54,326 nt of DNA from Streptomyces fructofermentans (GCF_014651055.1 NZ_BMWD01000039.1:1-54326), one strand, 5' to 3'; shown: positions 24,075-32,939, counted from the first letter of the stretch. Numbers and translations: made by a program. Notes: generated by a model from the letters alone, not told the origin.

Positions 24075-25123
24075 CAGCCGCCCCCGTGCAGCAGCCGCGC
24101 CCCGGGGCCCGGTCCGGCGACCACGACCCGGCTCCCGGGCGCCGCCTCGCGGACGGCGTCGGCCACCCGCTCGGCGTCGGCGCGCGAGCACAGCACCTTC
24201 ACGTTCGGCCCGGCGTCCATGGTCGCGTAGGCGGCGACCTTGTCCTGGCGCAGCTCCAGCACCCGGTCGAGCACGGTGACGCTGGCCGGCGACAGGTACC
24301 GCACCGCGGGACGCGCCGCGAGCATGGTGGCGTGCATCCCCAGCGCGTTGTGCTCCGCGATCCGCCCCACCGCGTCCAGGTCGCCGCGCGCCAACGCCGC
24401 CCGCATCCCGGCCAGATCGTCCCCGGCGGCGGCCGCCCACGCCGCGTACAGCGGCGAGGTGGCCACCGTGTGCCGCATCGCCGCACGGCTGGACACGGAC
24501 TTGGGCCCGGCGTGGACCACGGCGATGACCAGCGCCGGATCGAGGTCCGCGGGCACCGGCTCGGCGTACGAGCCCAGATCGGCGTCCCGGGGCGTGGCGT
24601 CGGCGTCACCGGCGTGCCACACCGCGAAGCGGCCGAACACCGACCGCGACGCCGAGCCCGACCCGCGCCGGGCCAGCCGGGACAGCCCGGCCGGGTCCAG
24701 CCGCAGCCCGTACGCGGCGGCCGCGGCGACGGCCAGCGCCGCGAACCCGCTGGCCGAGGACGCCAGACCGGCCCCGGTGGGAACCGTGTTGCGGCTGTCC
24801 ACGACGGCCCGCAGCGACATCCCCGCCCGCTCCCGCACCAGGTCGAGGAAGGCGGTGACCCGCCGCTGCGCCTCGCCCTTGGCGGGCGCCCCGTCCAGGA
24901 TCACCGTGTCCTGCCCGGCCCCGGGGTCGAGCCGCACCCGGGTGGTGGTGGGGAACACGTCCAGCGTCATGGACAGGCTGTCCGTGCGGGGCAGGACCAG
25001 CCGCTCGTCGCGCTTGCCCCAGTACTTGACCAGCGCGATGTTCGGGTGGGCGACGGCGGTGGCGGTGCCCGCGGTGGCGGCCCGCGCCGGCCGCGCCGCG
25101 TCCAGGGGGTGTTCAGTACGCAT
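24074..25123 (-). CDS. mvaD: Diphosphomevalonate decarboxylase
   Basis: A 349-residue GHMP-family enzyme that phosphorylates and decarboxylates mevalonate diphosphate to IPP. Signatures are AHPNIALVKYWGKRD (residues 25-39), VPTGAGLASSASGFAALA (ATP-binding), SGSASRSVFGRFAVW and YATMDAGPNVKVL. The ATG is the complement of 25121-25123 and overlaps the mevalonate kinase stop by 11 bp, so translation is coupled. The order mvk-mdd-pmk is the same as in the CL190 mevalonate cluster. Nothing unusual was seen. Confidence 0.97.
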   Translation of the reverse strand: MRTEHPLDAARPARAATAGTATAVAHPNIALVKYWGKRDERLVLPRTDSLSMTLDVFPTTTRVRLDPGAGQDTVILDGAPAKGEAQRRVTAFLDLVRERAGMSLRAVVDSRNTVPTGAGLASSASGFAALAVAAAAAYGLRLDPAGLSRLARRGSGSASRSVFGRFAVWHAGDADATPRDADLGSYAEPVPADLDPALVIAVVHAGPKSVSSRAAMRHTVATSPLYAAWAAAAGDDLAGMRAALARGDLDAVGRIAEHNALGMHATMLAARPAVRYLSPASVTVLDRVLELRQDKVAAYATMDAGPNVKVLCSRADAERVADAVREAAPGSRVVVAGPGPGARLLHGGG

Positions 25124-26141
25124 CGGTGTCGAGCCCCTTCAGCGGTATGGCCCAGGTCTGTACGGCACCGGCCTCGTGCAGCCGCCGGATGACCTCACCG
25201 GCCTGCTGCGGCTGGGTCAGCGCGAGCACGCAGCCGCCCAGCCCTCCGCCGGTGATCTTCGCTCCGAGGCTGCCGGCCCGCAGCGCGGCCTCGACCAGCG
25301 CGTCGATCCGCTCGGTGCTCAGATCGGCCGCGGACATCAGGTGGTGGTAGTGCGTCAGCAGGGAGCCCAGCTCGGGCGCGTCGCCCTCGGTCAGGGCCCG
25401 GCGGGCCGCCTCGGTCAGCTGCGCGGCACGGTGCACGAACACCTCCTGCGCGCCCGCGCGGCGCCGGAACGACTCGTGCAGCAGCTCGACCGCCTCGCGG
25501 GTGCTGCCCGCGGTGCCGCTGTCCGCGAGGATGCACAGGCCGTCGACGCCGACCGCGAGCTCCCGGCTCGCACCGGCCTGGAACAGCAGCGGCCGCGAGG
25601 CGCCCACCGCCATGGCGTCGACGCCGCTGGCCCGGCCGTGCGCCAGGTTCTCGGCCGTCTGCACCAGCTCGAACGCCGTGTCCTCGCCCAGCTCGCGGCC
25701 GAACAGGTCGGCCAGGGCCAGCACCACGGCCCGCGAGGTCGCCGCGCTGGAGCCCAGCCCGCGGCCGGGCGGGATCGTGCTGTCGAGGACCACGTTCAGG
25801 TGCGGCCGCTCACCCACCCCCAGCCGCCGCTCCACCGCCGACGTCAGCCGGCGCAGGCTGTCGGAGACCTGCGCCAGCACCGCCCGCGAGGGCGCACCGG
25901 TCATCGTGGAGGACAGGCCGCCGCGTTCACCGCCGCGCGAGGACCACCCCGCGCTCGCCGTGACCGTCAGCTGCGGAACCGGGAGAGCGAGCGCCGGGGC
26001 TCCGTAGACGACCGCGTGCTCGCCCAGCAGGATGGCCTTGGCATGGGCGCGGCCGATGCCCACCGAGCGGGCCCGGCGGCTTCCTGGTACCCCCTCGACC
26101 GAGGTCGGAAGAGTCAACGCACTCAGCTCCCCTTTTGTCAT
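25113..26141 (-). CDS. mvaK1: Mevalonate kinase
   Basis: A 342-residue GHMP kinase, first ATP step of the pathway and first gene of the seven-gene operon. Motifs: IGRAHAKAILLGEHAVVYGAP, PPGRGLGSSAATSRAVVLA and AKITGGGLGGCVLAL. The ATG at 26141 was kept because the conserved stretch ELSALTLPTS follows it directly. However, it has no good ribosome binding site, whereas GGGGAG inside the first codons would serve a TTG at 26117. Upstream, a 21-bp-stem hairpin (26173-26218) and a shared promoter element (26536-26618) suggest a leader of about 415 nt and possible attenuation. Confidence 0.96.
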   Translation of the reverse strand: MTKGELSALTLPTSVEGVPGSRRARSVGIGRAHAKAILLGEHAVVYGAPALALPVPQLTVTASAGWSSRGGERGGLSSTMTGAPSRAVLAQVSDSLRRLTSAVERRLGVGERPHLNVVLDSTIPPGRGLGSSAATSRAVVLALADLFGRELGEDTAFELVQTAENLAHGRASGVDAMAVGASRPLLFQAGASRELAVGVDGLCILADSGTAGSTREAVELLHESFRRRAGAQEVFVHRAAQLTEAARRALTEGDAPELGSLLTHYHHLMSAADLSTERIDALVEAALRAGSLGAKITGGGLGGCVLALTQPQQAGEVIRRLHEAGAVQTWAIPLKGLDTDAY

Positions 26142-26172
26142 TTGTGCACGGAGATCGCAACGTCAGTGGGAA

Positions 26173-26218
26173 CGCCCCGCCCCCTGGAGTCCGGCGACGG
26201 ACTCCAGGGGGCGGGGCG
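26173..26218 (-). promoter_or_regulatory. 21-bp stem hairpin in the mvk leader
   Basis: Arms 26173-26193 and 26198-26218 are exact reverse complements around a GCGA loop (TCGC in the RNA sense). It ends 31 nt before the mevalonate kinase ATG and lies inside the predicted leader RNA. No T-run follows. It may be an attenuator or a translation-blocking structure for the mevalonate operon. Confidence 0.6.
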
Positions 26219-26447
26219 CACGGATTCGGCGCACGGGGTACGGCACCCGGGCGCGTCCTGGGATTCGTAGGCACAACGGCGGCAACGGCGCCCTGGCCCG
26301 GGAGACCGACACCGGCCGGCACCGGCAGCACGGCACCGGCACGGCACCGGCTGCGGCGCGGCTGCGGCAGGGGCCGGAGACGACGTACATGTCCCGGCCG
26401 GGAGTACGGGGGTGCCCGCTTCGGCGGACAACACCGCGCCGGACAAC

Positions 26448-26477
26448 GGGCACTTCACGGGTAGGGGCACTTCACGG
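26448..26477. repeat. 13-bp direct repeat, 17-bp period
   Basis: GGGCACTTCACGG occurs at 26448-26460 and 26465-26477, in the leader region of the mevalonate operon. It could be a regulator site or a recent duplication. Confidence 0.7.
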
Positions 26478-26535
26478 CGGGGACCCGGTCCGAACGGTGC
26501 GGACGGGTACGACCCGCGATCCACTGCCCCGGAGC

Positions 26536-26618
26536 TGCTTTTGGGCAGGGTAAATGTGCGAACACAGTGACACGGGGTCAGGGGCCCCGCCAAGAGGCCC
26601 CGAAGTGACGTTGGTCAC
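26536..26618 (-). promoter_or_regulatory. Conserved promoter/operator element, copy C (mevalonate operon)
   Basis: Read on the - strand: GTGAC-N4-GTCAC (26618-26605), TTCGGGGC, TTGGCG as -35 (26593-26588), an 18-bp spacer, CACTGT as -10 (26569-26564), then ACCCTGCCC. The same order and nearly the same spacing occur at 33993-34080 and 52361-52447. The predicted start of transcription is about 26557, giving a leader of about 415 nt to mvk. Confidence 0.75.
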
Positions 26619-26698
26619 GTCCCTTCGGGGTGGGGTGCCGGCGCCGCGGACCGGACCCGACGGCCCCGCCCCGGCACCCGCCGGCGGGCATGCGAAAA

Positions 26699-26730
26699 GG
26701 GGGCAACCGGCCGTGAAGCCGGTTGCCCCC
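26699..26730 (-). terminator. Intrinsic terminator after the small HTH gene
   Basis: Perfect 13-bp stem (26699-26711 with 26718-26730) and a 6-nt loop. It is followed on the - strand by a short T-run (CTTTTC). It starts 26 nt downstream of the HTH gene stop, so that two-gene unit ends before the mevalonate promoter. Confidence 0.85.
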
Positions 26731-26755
26731 ACTGCTTCCTGACGCCCCGTCGGCC

Positions 26756-26941
26756 TCAGGGCCGGCGCTGCAGGGCGATCCTGGTGAGTTCCTCGATGTC
26801 GAACTCCGAACGCCGGTGCGGCGCGCCGTAGCGGGTTATCTTCCCGCGGCTCACCCACTTGCGGATCGTCGCCTCGGAAACTCCCACGGCCAGTGCCGCC
26901 ACATTGGTGGGGACGAGCCGGTGGCGTGGTGGTTTGATCAC
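26756..26941 (-). CDS. Small helix-turn-helix (MerR/excisionase-like) protein, OvmW-like
   Basis: A 61-residue DNA-binding protein consisting of little more than one winged helix: VPTNVAALAVGVSEATIRKWVSRGKITRYG followed by SEFDIEELTRIALQRR. The layout is that of MerR-type or phage excisionase domains. The GTG start (complement of 26939-26941) overlaps the upstream gene stop (GTGA), with AAGGG upstream, so the two proteins are made together. The pair resembles OvmW/OvmZ beside the oviedomycin and other Streptomyces polyketide clusters (from memory). A T-run terminator follows. It is a candidate regulator of the shared promoter element next door. Confidence 0.85.
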   Translation of the reverse strand: MIKPPRHRLVPTNVAALAVGVSEATIRKWVSRGKITRYGAPHRRSEFDIEELTRIALQRRP

Positions 26942-27567
26942 GCGCTGACACCCTTTCGCTGCCGTTCCAGGAGTTGCCTCAGAGCGAGCCACTCGCGTAC
27001 GTCCCAGGAATGCCCCGAGGAGCAGCCGATGCTGCTTCCCGTCGCGTTCCGGTCGGATTTCGGCGCGGCGCTGATCGTCCCCGCGCAGTCGTCCACGACG
27101 CATTTCCTGATGAGTTTGTGGAGTTGGCCGGGTTCGGGATCGATGGTCTGCCGCAATTCCACGACCAGGCCCTCGATCTCGTCGGCGAAGTCGAGGGCGG
27201 AGGAACGGGAGGTGAGCCACTCCAGGTGCAGCGTGAGGAAGCGCGCCAGGTCCGGCACGGAGTGGTGCGGGGCGGCGGTCCCGAGCTTCTCCACGACGGT
27301 GGCGGACCAGGACTCGAGGATGGCGAGGATGTTGTGGCGGGCGTCGAGCACGGAGATGTCCAGGTAGTCCCGCGTGCGACTGCCCGAGACCTTGGTGGGA
27401 TTGGTCCGCCGCGGTGTCGGCGACACATGGTGCAGGGACTCCTGGTGGAGGACGGGGAGCGTGCGCAGGTTGCGCTCCACCTGCCTGATGCAGGGGGCGC
27501 ACAACACGTACCCGGTGGCGGCACGGATTTCCTGCGCATGGCTCCTGGGGCATGGGTGAACCTTCAT
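26938..27567 (-). CDS. Cys-rich OvmZ-like protein of unknown function
   Basis: A 209-residue protein. It has two possible metal-binding knuckles: Cys6 with Cys23-x2-Cys26 at the N-terminus, and Cys156-x4-Cys161 with Cys182-x3-His186 near the C-terminus (IRKCVVDDC ... IGCSSGHSW). Between them is a helical region (LHLEWLTSRSSALDFADEIEGLVVELRQ contains the likely helices). The overall layout, with the ending DVREWLALRQLLERQR, recalls OvmZ, which in several clusters is followed by a tiny HTH protein, as here. The ATG is the complement of 27565-27567 with a perfect AAGGAGAT site. The role is unknown; zinc binding and regulation by partnering the HTH protein are inference. Confidence 0.8.
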   Translation of the reverse strand: MKVHPCPRSHAQEIRAATGYVLCAPCIRQVERNLRTLPVLHQESLHHVSPTPRRTNPTKVSGSRTRDYLDISVLDARHNILAILESWSATVVEKLGTAAPHHSVPDLARFLTLHLEWLTSRSSALDFADEIEGLVVELRQTIDPEPGQLHKLIRKCVVDDCAGTISAAPKSDRNATGSSIGCSSGHSWDVREWLALRQLLERQRKGVSA

Positions 27568-27822
27568 CGGATCTCCTTCATGAGGCGGCTCGCCCTCCGC
27601 AACCGCCGGTGCCCCGCGCGAATTCGCGGGCCGGTTGCGGCAGTTCATTCACATAGCGGCCCGGTCAAAGCCGAAAACACTTCTGCAACGCGGGCGTTCC
27701 CTTTCCGCGCCCTGCTCCGGAACAGGGCGCGAAAGCCCCGTATCCGTAGTCCTGTTCGAACGTACTGAGCAGCGGTCGAGTCCTGGTGCAGGATCGTTCG
27801 GGGGGCGCCGGAACGCACTTTC

Positions 27823-27850
27823 TCGAGCCGATTTCCACCCGACTTCGAGC
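27823..27850. promoter_or_regulatory. TCGAGC direct repeats 22 bp apart
   Basis: TCGAGC at 27823-27828 and 27845-27850 are spaced exactly two helical turns apart. The right-hand copy sits in a 14-bp sequence identical to 5817-5830. The spacing fits SARP boxes, but no matching -10 could be assigned in either direction. Confidence 0.35.
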
Positions 27851-28255
27851 ACCGCCGACAGGCCCCCACCGACGGCCCGCGCAGGGCCACCGGAACACCA
27901 CGGCACCCGGGCACGGAACGCGCCACGGTCGCCGCGCCCGGCCGCACCGGGGGAGCGGCAGCCGACGCCCACCTGTACCGGGGGAGCCGGGGGAGCCTGA
28001 GCCGCGCCACCCGCGCCGGGGGAGCGGGCTGCGCCCGGCGCCACGCGCACCGGGGCGAGCGGTGGCCTGCGCCCGCGCCACCCGCGCCGGGGGAGCGGCG
28101 GCTGACGCCCGGCATCGTGCGCACCAGGGGCAGGGGCCCGCGCCAGCGCGACCTGCACCGGAGCAAGCGGGGGGCCTGCGCCCGCGCCACGCGCCCGGCG
28201 GAGCGGGAAGCCGGCGCTGCGCGATGCGTACCGGGGCCGGCCTGCGCCCGGCACC

Positions 28256-28280
28256 CCGCACCGCACCGCACCGCACCGCA
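28256..28280. repeat. CCGCA pentamer tract, 5 copies
   Basis: Five perfect head-to-tail CCGCA units in non-coding DNA. Confidence 0.9.
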
Positions 28281-28710
28281 CCCCGCCCTGCGCCGCGCCC
28301 CGCCCCGTGCCCCGTCACGTCGCGGCCGGAGGCCGACGTACGGTACTCGGCCGGTCCCCACGCGGTAGGCGACCCCGAGCCGTCGGCGCCGGGCCCGGGA
28401 GTGCGCACCCGGCGGAACACCGCGGGCCGGACCGCCCGCCGCCCCGCCGTCCGAGGGTGAAGTCCCCGCCCGGGCCACCGAGTCGGCGACATGCGCCATA
28501 GTGCCGCCGTGCCGCCGTGCCGCCGTGCCGCCGCGGCGGACCCGCGCCGACGGCAGTGGGCCGCTCCGCAGGCGGCCCCGGACCGCACCGATGGCGCTCA
28601 AGGCCTCCTCGACAGCCGCTCAAGACTGCGCCGCCGGCCGGCCGGACATCTGGGCCCGAACGGCCCGGCCGCGCATGATGCAGAGACAACACACGGGAAG
28701 GACAGCCGAG

Positions 28711-30246
28711 TTGAGTCTGGACGCAGGTGTTGTCGGCACGGACGGCGGACACGGCCACGCCGTGGTGATCGGCTCCGGTTTCGCCGGGCTCACCGCGGCA
28801 CGGGCCCTGGCCCACTTCATGGACCGGGTCACCGTGATCGAGCGCGACTGGGTGCCCCGCGGGCCCGGCCGCCGCCCCGGCGTGCCCCAGGCACGCCACA
28901 CGCACAGCCTCACGGCCGCCGCCCAGCACGGACTGGAACAGCTCTTCCCCGGTGTGGCAGGGGACTTGGCCGGCGCCGGAGCGGTCCGCGTGCGGATGCC
29001 CCAGGACATGCTGGTGCTCGGCCCCGGCGGCTGGCTGCCCCGCTTCGACTCGGGCCTGTCCCTGCTGAGCGCGGGCCGCGACCTGATCGACTCCGCCCTG
29101 CGCGAGCGGCTGCGCGCCGACCCCAAGGTGGCCTTCCTGCCCGGGCACGAGGCGCTCGCGCTGGAACCCGGCCGCCACGACACCGTCACCGGCGTCCAGG
29201 TACGCGCACGCGACCGCGGCGCCCCCGGCGGCTGGAGCGAGCGCCGCCTGATCCCCGCCGAGTTCGTCGTCGACGCCACCGGACGCGGCTCACGCGCCCC
29301 CCAGTGGCTGGCCGAACTCGGCTACGACATGCCCGCGGAGACCGTGGCGGGCCCCCGCGACTCCTTCGCCACCGCCGTGTTCGCCCCGCCCGTCGGCCAT
29401 GTCGCCGACTGGAAGGCCCTGCTGCTCATGCCCGATCCGGGCGGACGGGCACGCGGCCTGCTCCACCCCGTCGAGGGCGGCCGCTGGTCGGTGACCCTGC
29501 GCACCGCCGACCCGGAGCAACGCCCCACCGACCACGCGCAGTTCCTGCAGGCCGCCGCCGACCTGCGCCACCCGCTGCTGCACGACGTCATCGAGGCCGC
29601 CACCGCTTTGGGCCCCGTCTACGGCTGCGACCGCACCGGCAACCGCCGCCGCCACTACGAGAGGCTGCGCCGCTGGCCCGACCAGTTCGTCGTCGTCGGC
29701 GACGCCCTCGCCGACCTCGACCCCGCCCACGGCCAGGGCCTGACCTTCGCCGTCGAGTGCGCCCTGGTCCTGGACCGGCTGCTGGCCGGCCACGGCACCA
29801 CCGTCGGCCTCGGCTACCGGCTGCGCCGGGCCCTGGCCCACCAACTGGCCCCCGCCTGGCAGGCCGGCCCCCGCCGGCGTGCCGCCCGCGACCCCCGGCC
29901 CGGACTGCGCACCCGGCTCGCCGGCCGCTACACGGCCCGCGTCGCGGCCGCCGCGACCACCGACCGCGCCGCCGCGACCTGGCTGCTCGAACGCGACCAG
30001 GCGCTCACCCCGCGCGCCGCGGCCCTGCGCCCCGGCGCCCTGCGGGCCGCCCTGACCGGCCCGCGCGCCACCGCCCCCGCCGGACCGCCCAGCACCACGC
30101 ACGGCCCGACCGCGCCCTACCGCCGCCGGCTCGCCCCGGACCCGCCCGCCACCGCCACCGCGCCCGGCGCCGCCCGGACACGGCACACCGGCCCGCCCCC
30201 GCACCACCCGACCGCGGCCCCCGCCGGAGACCGCCACCGCCCCTAG
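28711..30246 (+). CDS. FAD-dependent oxygenase/oxidoreductase
   Basis: A 511-residue flavoprotein of the group-A monooxygenase/squalene-epoxidase-like fold. An N-terminal dinucleotide site VVIGSGFAGLTAARAL and the variant PGVPQARHTHSLTAAAQHGLEQLFPG (typical of a Streptomyces subfamily) are seen. Later come the DATGRGSRAPQWL loop and the second flavin motif GDALADLDPAHGQGLTFAVECALVL. The last ~90 residues are Ala/Pro/Thr-rich and probably disordered. The start is placed at TTG 28711, with GAAGGA 8 nt upstream; tandem ATGs at 28675/28678 have no site. Likely reactions are ring hydroxylation or epoxidation of the prenylated naphthoquinone, but the substrate is not visible from sequence. It is the first rightward gene after the divergent region. 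Confidence 0.85.
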   Translation: MSLDAGVVGTDGGHGHAVVIGSGFAGLTAARALAHFMDRVTVIERDWVPRGPGRRPGVPQARHTHSLTAAAQHGLEQLFPGVAGDLAGAGAVRVRMPQDMLVLGPGGWLPRFDSGLSLLSAGRDLIDSALRERLRADPKVAFLPGHEALALEPGRHDTVTGVQVRARDRGAPGGWSERRLIPAEFVVDATGRGSRAPQWLAELGYDMPAETVAGPRDSFATAVFAPPVGHVADWKALLLMPDPGGRARGLLHPVEGGRWSVTLRTADPEQRPTDHAQFLQAAADLRHPLLHDVIEAATALGPVYGCDRTGNRRRHYERLRRWPDQFVVVGDALADLDPAHGQGLTFAVECALVLDRLLAGHGTTVGLGYRLRRALAHQLAPAWQAGPRRRAARDPRPGLRTRLAGRYTARVAAAATTDRAAATWLLERDQALTPRAAALRPGALRAALTGPRATAPAGPPSTTHGPTAPYRRRLAPDPPATATAPGAARTRHTGPPPHHPTAAPAGDRHRP

Positions 30247-30907
30247 GAACCCGCCGGACGGCCCCCTCGCCCCACCGCCCGCCGGCGGCCCCCCGACCCG
30301 CCGCCGCCCGCCGGCCGTCCGTCACCGGCCGACCGCGGCCCACCCCTCGGACCCCGTCCGCACGGCTCGGCTCCCGGGCCGCCGGCCCGTGCCGGCCCCG
30401 TCGCGGCCCCGTGGCGGCAACACGCCCTGCGGGCGGCCTCCGCGAGCCGGCCGCACACCCTCCGCGCGCCGACCGCCCGCCCGCCGGGAGTTCCCCGGGG
30501 CTCCTGCGGGAGCCGCCACACGACCGTGTACGCGGCCTCGAATCGAACCCCGTTCGGTCCTACGCTTCCGTCATGACACGAGTGGAGCAACCGGCCGCCG
30601 CCCACGCCGAGTTGAGGGACAGCGGGTGGGCACCCGCCGGCAACCCGCCCCCGGAACCAGGACTGTTACGCGCGAATGAGACCGATGTGGGGACATTCGT
30701 CCCGCGAGTCGCTCAAGGATCGATCCAGACGGGACGGAGCTACGGCTCAAGGGCGGTTGTCCGCCCTCACCGGGCGTCGATAGCGTCGACGGCGTCGTCC
30801 CAGGCCATGGGCCCGCTCGCGGGGCGGAGCGCCCCCACCACCGACCACCGACGGGCCGGATCGGGTGTGCCCGTGACGGCCGAACGGCGAGGAGAGGGTG
30901 CGCGGGT
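30247..30907. other. Intergenic region upstream of qcrB
   Basis: No gene in 660 bp. 30247-30520 is C/G-rich filler; 30520-30800 is lower in GC and probably carries the qcrB promoter, with no certain -35/-10. The qcrB ribosome binding site GGAGAGGG is at 30891-30898. Confidence 0.45.
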
Positions 30908-32659
30908 ATGAGCACGACCGAGAAGGCGCCGGGAGCGCGCACCGAGACACCCAGGGGCGAGGCCATCGCCGACTGGGCCGACGGACGGCTCGGGATCTAC
31001 AACTTCCGGTTCCTGATCCGCAAGGTGTTCCCCGAGCACTGGTCGTTCATGTTCGGCGAGATAGCCCTCTACAGCTTCGTCATCCTCATCCTCACCGGGA
31101 CCTGGCTGACCCTGTTCTTCGAGCCCAGCATGGCCGAGACCGTCTACGAGGGCTCGCACGTCCCGCTGCAGGGCATCCCGATGTCGCAGGCGTACGCGAC
31201 CACCGTCGAGATCAGCTTCGACATCCGCGGCGGCCTGTTCATCCGCCAGATGCACCACTGGGCCGCCCTCGTCATGATCGGCGCGCTGTGCCTGCACACC
31301 CTGCGGCACTTCCTCACCGGCTCGTTCCGCAAGCCGCGCGAGGTGAACTGGCTGATCGGCTTCGTGATGCTGGTCCTGGTCACCCTGGAGGGCTTCCTCG
31401 GCTACTCGCTCCCCGACGACCTGCTCTCCGGCACCGGCCTGCGCATCGCCTCGGGCGTCACCCTCGCCATCCCGCTGGTCGGCACGTACGCGCACATGCT
31501 GCTGTTCGGCGGCGAGTTCCCCGGCACCGACATCGTGCCCCGGCTCTACCCGCTGCACATCCTGCTGACCCCGGGCCTCATCTTCATCCTGCTCACCGTG
31601 CACCTGATCCTGGTCTTCTACCACAAGCACACCCAGTTCAGGGGCCCGGGCCGCACCGAGCAGAACGTGGTCGGCGAGCCCCTGATGCCGAACTACACGG
31701 CCAAGGCCGGCGGCTTCTTCTTCCTGGTCTCCGGCGTCCTCGCCCTGCTGGCCGGCGTCGCGCAGATCAACCCCGTATGGACGTACGGGCCCTTCCGCTC
31801 CGACCAGATCTCCCAGGGCTCCCAACCCGACTGGTACATGGGCTTCCTCGAAGGAGCCCTGCGGGCCATGCCGGCCTGGGAGTTCGTCCTGCCCGGCGGC
31901 TACACCGTCAACATGGGCATCCTCATCCCCGCCGTCATCGTGCCCACCCTGATGGCCGCCGTGATCGCCCTGTGGCCGTTCCTGGAGGCCTGGGTCACCG
32001 GCGACCGACGCGAACACCACCTCCTGGACCGACCGCGCGACCACCCCGCACGCACCGCGTTCGGCGTCGCCTTCGTCTCCCTGTACCTGGTGCTGTTCTT
32101 CGGCGGCGCCAACGACGTCCTGGCCGAACGCTTCCAACTGTCGCTGAACGCGATCACCTGGTCGGTACGCGTCGGGATCTTCCTGGTCCCGGCACTCACC
32201 TACATCGTCACCAAGCGGATCTGCCTGGGCCTGCAGCGCCGCGACCGCGACAAGCTCCTGCACGGCCGCGAGACCGGCAGGATCCGCAGGCTGCCGCACG
32301 GCGAGTTCGTCGAGGTCCACGAACGCCTCGACCGCGCACGGGAGTACAGCCTCCTGGCGCGCCAGGACTACAAGCCGCTGCCCGCACCCCTGCCCGAACA
32401 CGACGGGGTGCCCAACCCGCAGGGCCGCAAGGAGGTCCTGCGCTACAGGCTCAGCCGCTGGCTGTACGGCGGACAGATCGCCAAGCCGACCCCGCGGGAG
32501 CTGACCGAGGCACTGGAGCACGCCGCCCACGCTGCGGGCGCACACGCCTCCTCCAACGGGCACGCCTCCCCCAACGGGCACGCGCCGTCCAACGGGCACG
32601 CCCCCTCCGACCGGCAACTGGAGGCGGGGGAGCGGGAAGCGGATCAGGAAGTGCGCTGA
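30908..32659 (+). CDS. qcrB: Cytochrome bc1 complex cytochrome b subunit (QcrB), stand-alone copy
   Basis: A 583-residue actinobacterial-type cytochrome b, the quinol-oxidising membrane subunit of the respiratory bc1 complex. Heme-ligand helices are present (RQMHHWAALVMIGALCLHTLRHF and LILVFYHKH), the Qo-site motif is PDWY (QGSQPDWYMGFLEGALRAMP), and about nine hydrophobic segments are seen. The C-terminal cytoplasmic tail carries a short SNGHAP-like repeat (three NGHA units, 18-bp period). Housekeeping qcrB lies in a qcrCAB operon; here qcrC and qcrA are absent, so this is probably a second copy. Hydroxynaphthoquinones such as atovaquone inhibit cytochrome b, so target duplication for self-resistance is a reasonable inference. 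The ATG at 30908 has GGAGAGGG upstream; a hairpin follows the stop. Confidence 0.96.
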   Translation: MSTTEKAPGARTETPRGEAIADWADGRLGIYNFRFLIRKVFPEHWSFMFGEIALYSFVILILTGTWLTLFFEPSMAETVYEGSHVPLQGIPMSQAYATTVEISFDIRGGLFIRQMHHWAALVMIGALCLHTLRHFLTGSFRKPREVNWLIGFVMLVLVTLEGFLGYSLPDDLLSGTGLRIASGVTLAIPLVGTYAHMLLFGGEFPGTDIVPRLYPLHILLTPGLIFILLTVHLILVFYHKHTQFRGPGRTEQNVVGEPLMPNYTAKAGGFFFLVSGVLALLAGVAQINPVWTYGPFRSDQISQGSQPDWYMGFLEGALRAMPAWEFVLPGGYTVNMGILIPAVIVPTLMAAVIALWPFLEAWVTGDRREHHLLDRPRDHPARTAFGVAFVSLYLVLFFGGANDVLAERFQLSLNAITWSVRVGIFLVPALTYIVTKRICLGLQRRDRDKLLHGRETGRIRRLPHGEFVEVHERLDRAREYSLLARQDYKPLPAPLPEHDGVPNPQGRKEVLRYRLSRWLYGGQIAKPTPRELTEALEHAAHAAGAHASSNGHASPNGHAPSNGHAPSDRQLEAGEREADQEVR

Positions 32660-32686
32660 ACCGGCGGCACGCCGCCACCGAACCGG

Positions 32687-32731
32687 CGGCGGTGCGGGTG
32701 ACCGAGGGACGCTCATCCACCCGCACCGCCG
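32687..32731 (+). terminator. Hairpin terminator after qcrB
   Basis: Perfect 14-bp stem (32687-32700 with 32718-32731) and a 17-nt loop, 27 nt past the qcrB stop. No T-run. Confidence 0.65.
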
Positions 32732-32939
32732 TCCCGCCGCCACCGTGACACCGCACCGCCCGCCCCGCGCGCGGCAGCCACCCGCGCCCGGCCGCACGAC
32801 ACCGGCCCGAGCCGCCGCCGGCAGCGCCGCGCGGCGCCCCGGGTGCGGGTGCGCACCGCGCGGGACCCCGCCCGGCTCATCGGGGCCCGCTCCCTGTCCG
32901 GCCGACCGGCGCCCGCGCCGACGTGTCCACGGAGGCCCG

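Larger units (their letters stand above)
27568..28710. other. 1.1-kb divergent intergenic region
   Basis: No supportable gene. 27640-27860 is less GC-rich and should hold the promoter of the leftward OvmZ-like pair. TCGAGC occurs at 27823 and 27845, two helical turns apart (SARP-type spacing). 27940-28260 is built from degenerate ~30-35-bp units around CACCGGGGGAGCGG and GCCTGCGCCCGCGCCAC. A CCGCA pentamer tract follows, and GTGCCGCC units recur at 28500-28535. Confidence 0.5.
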
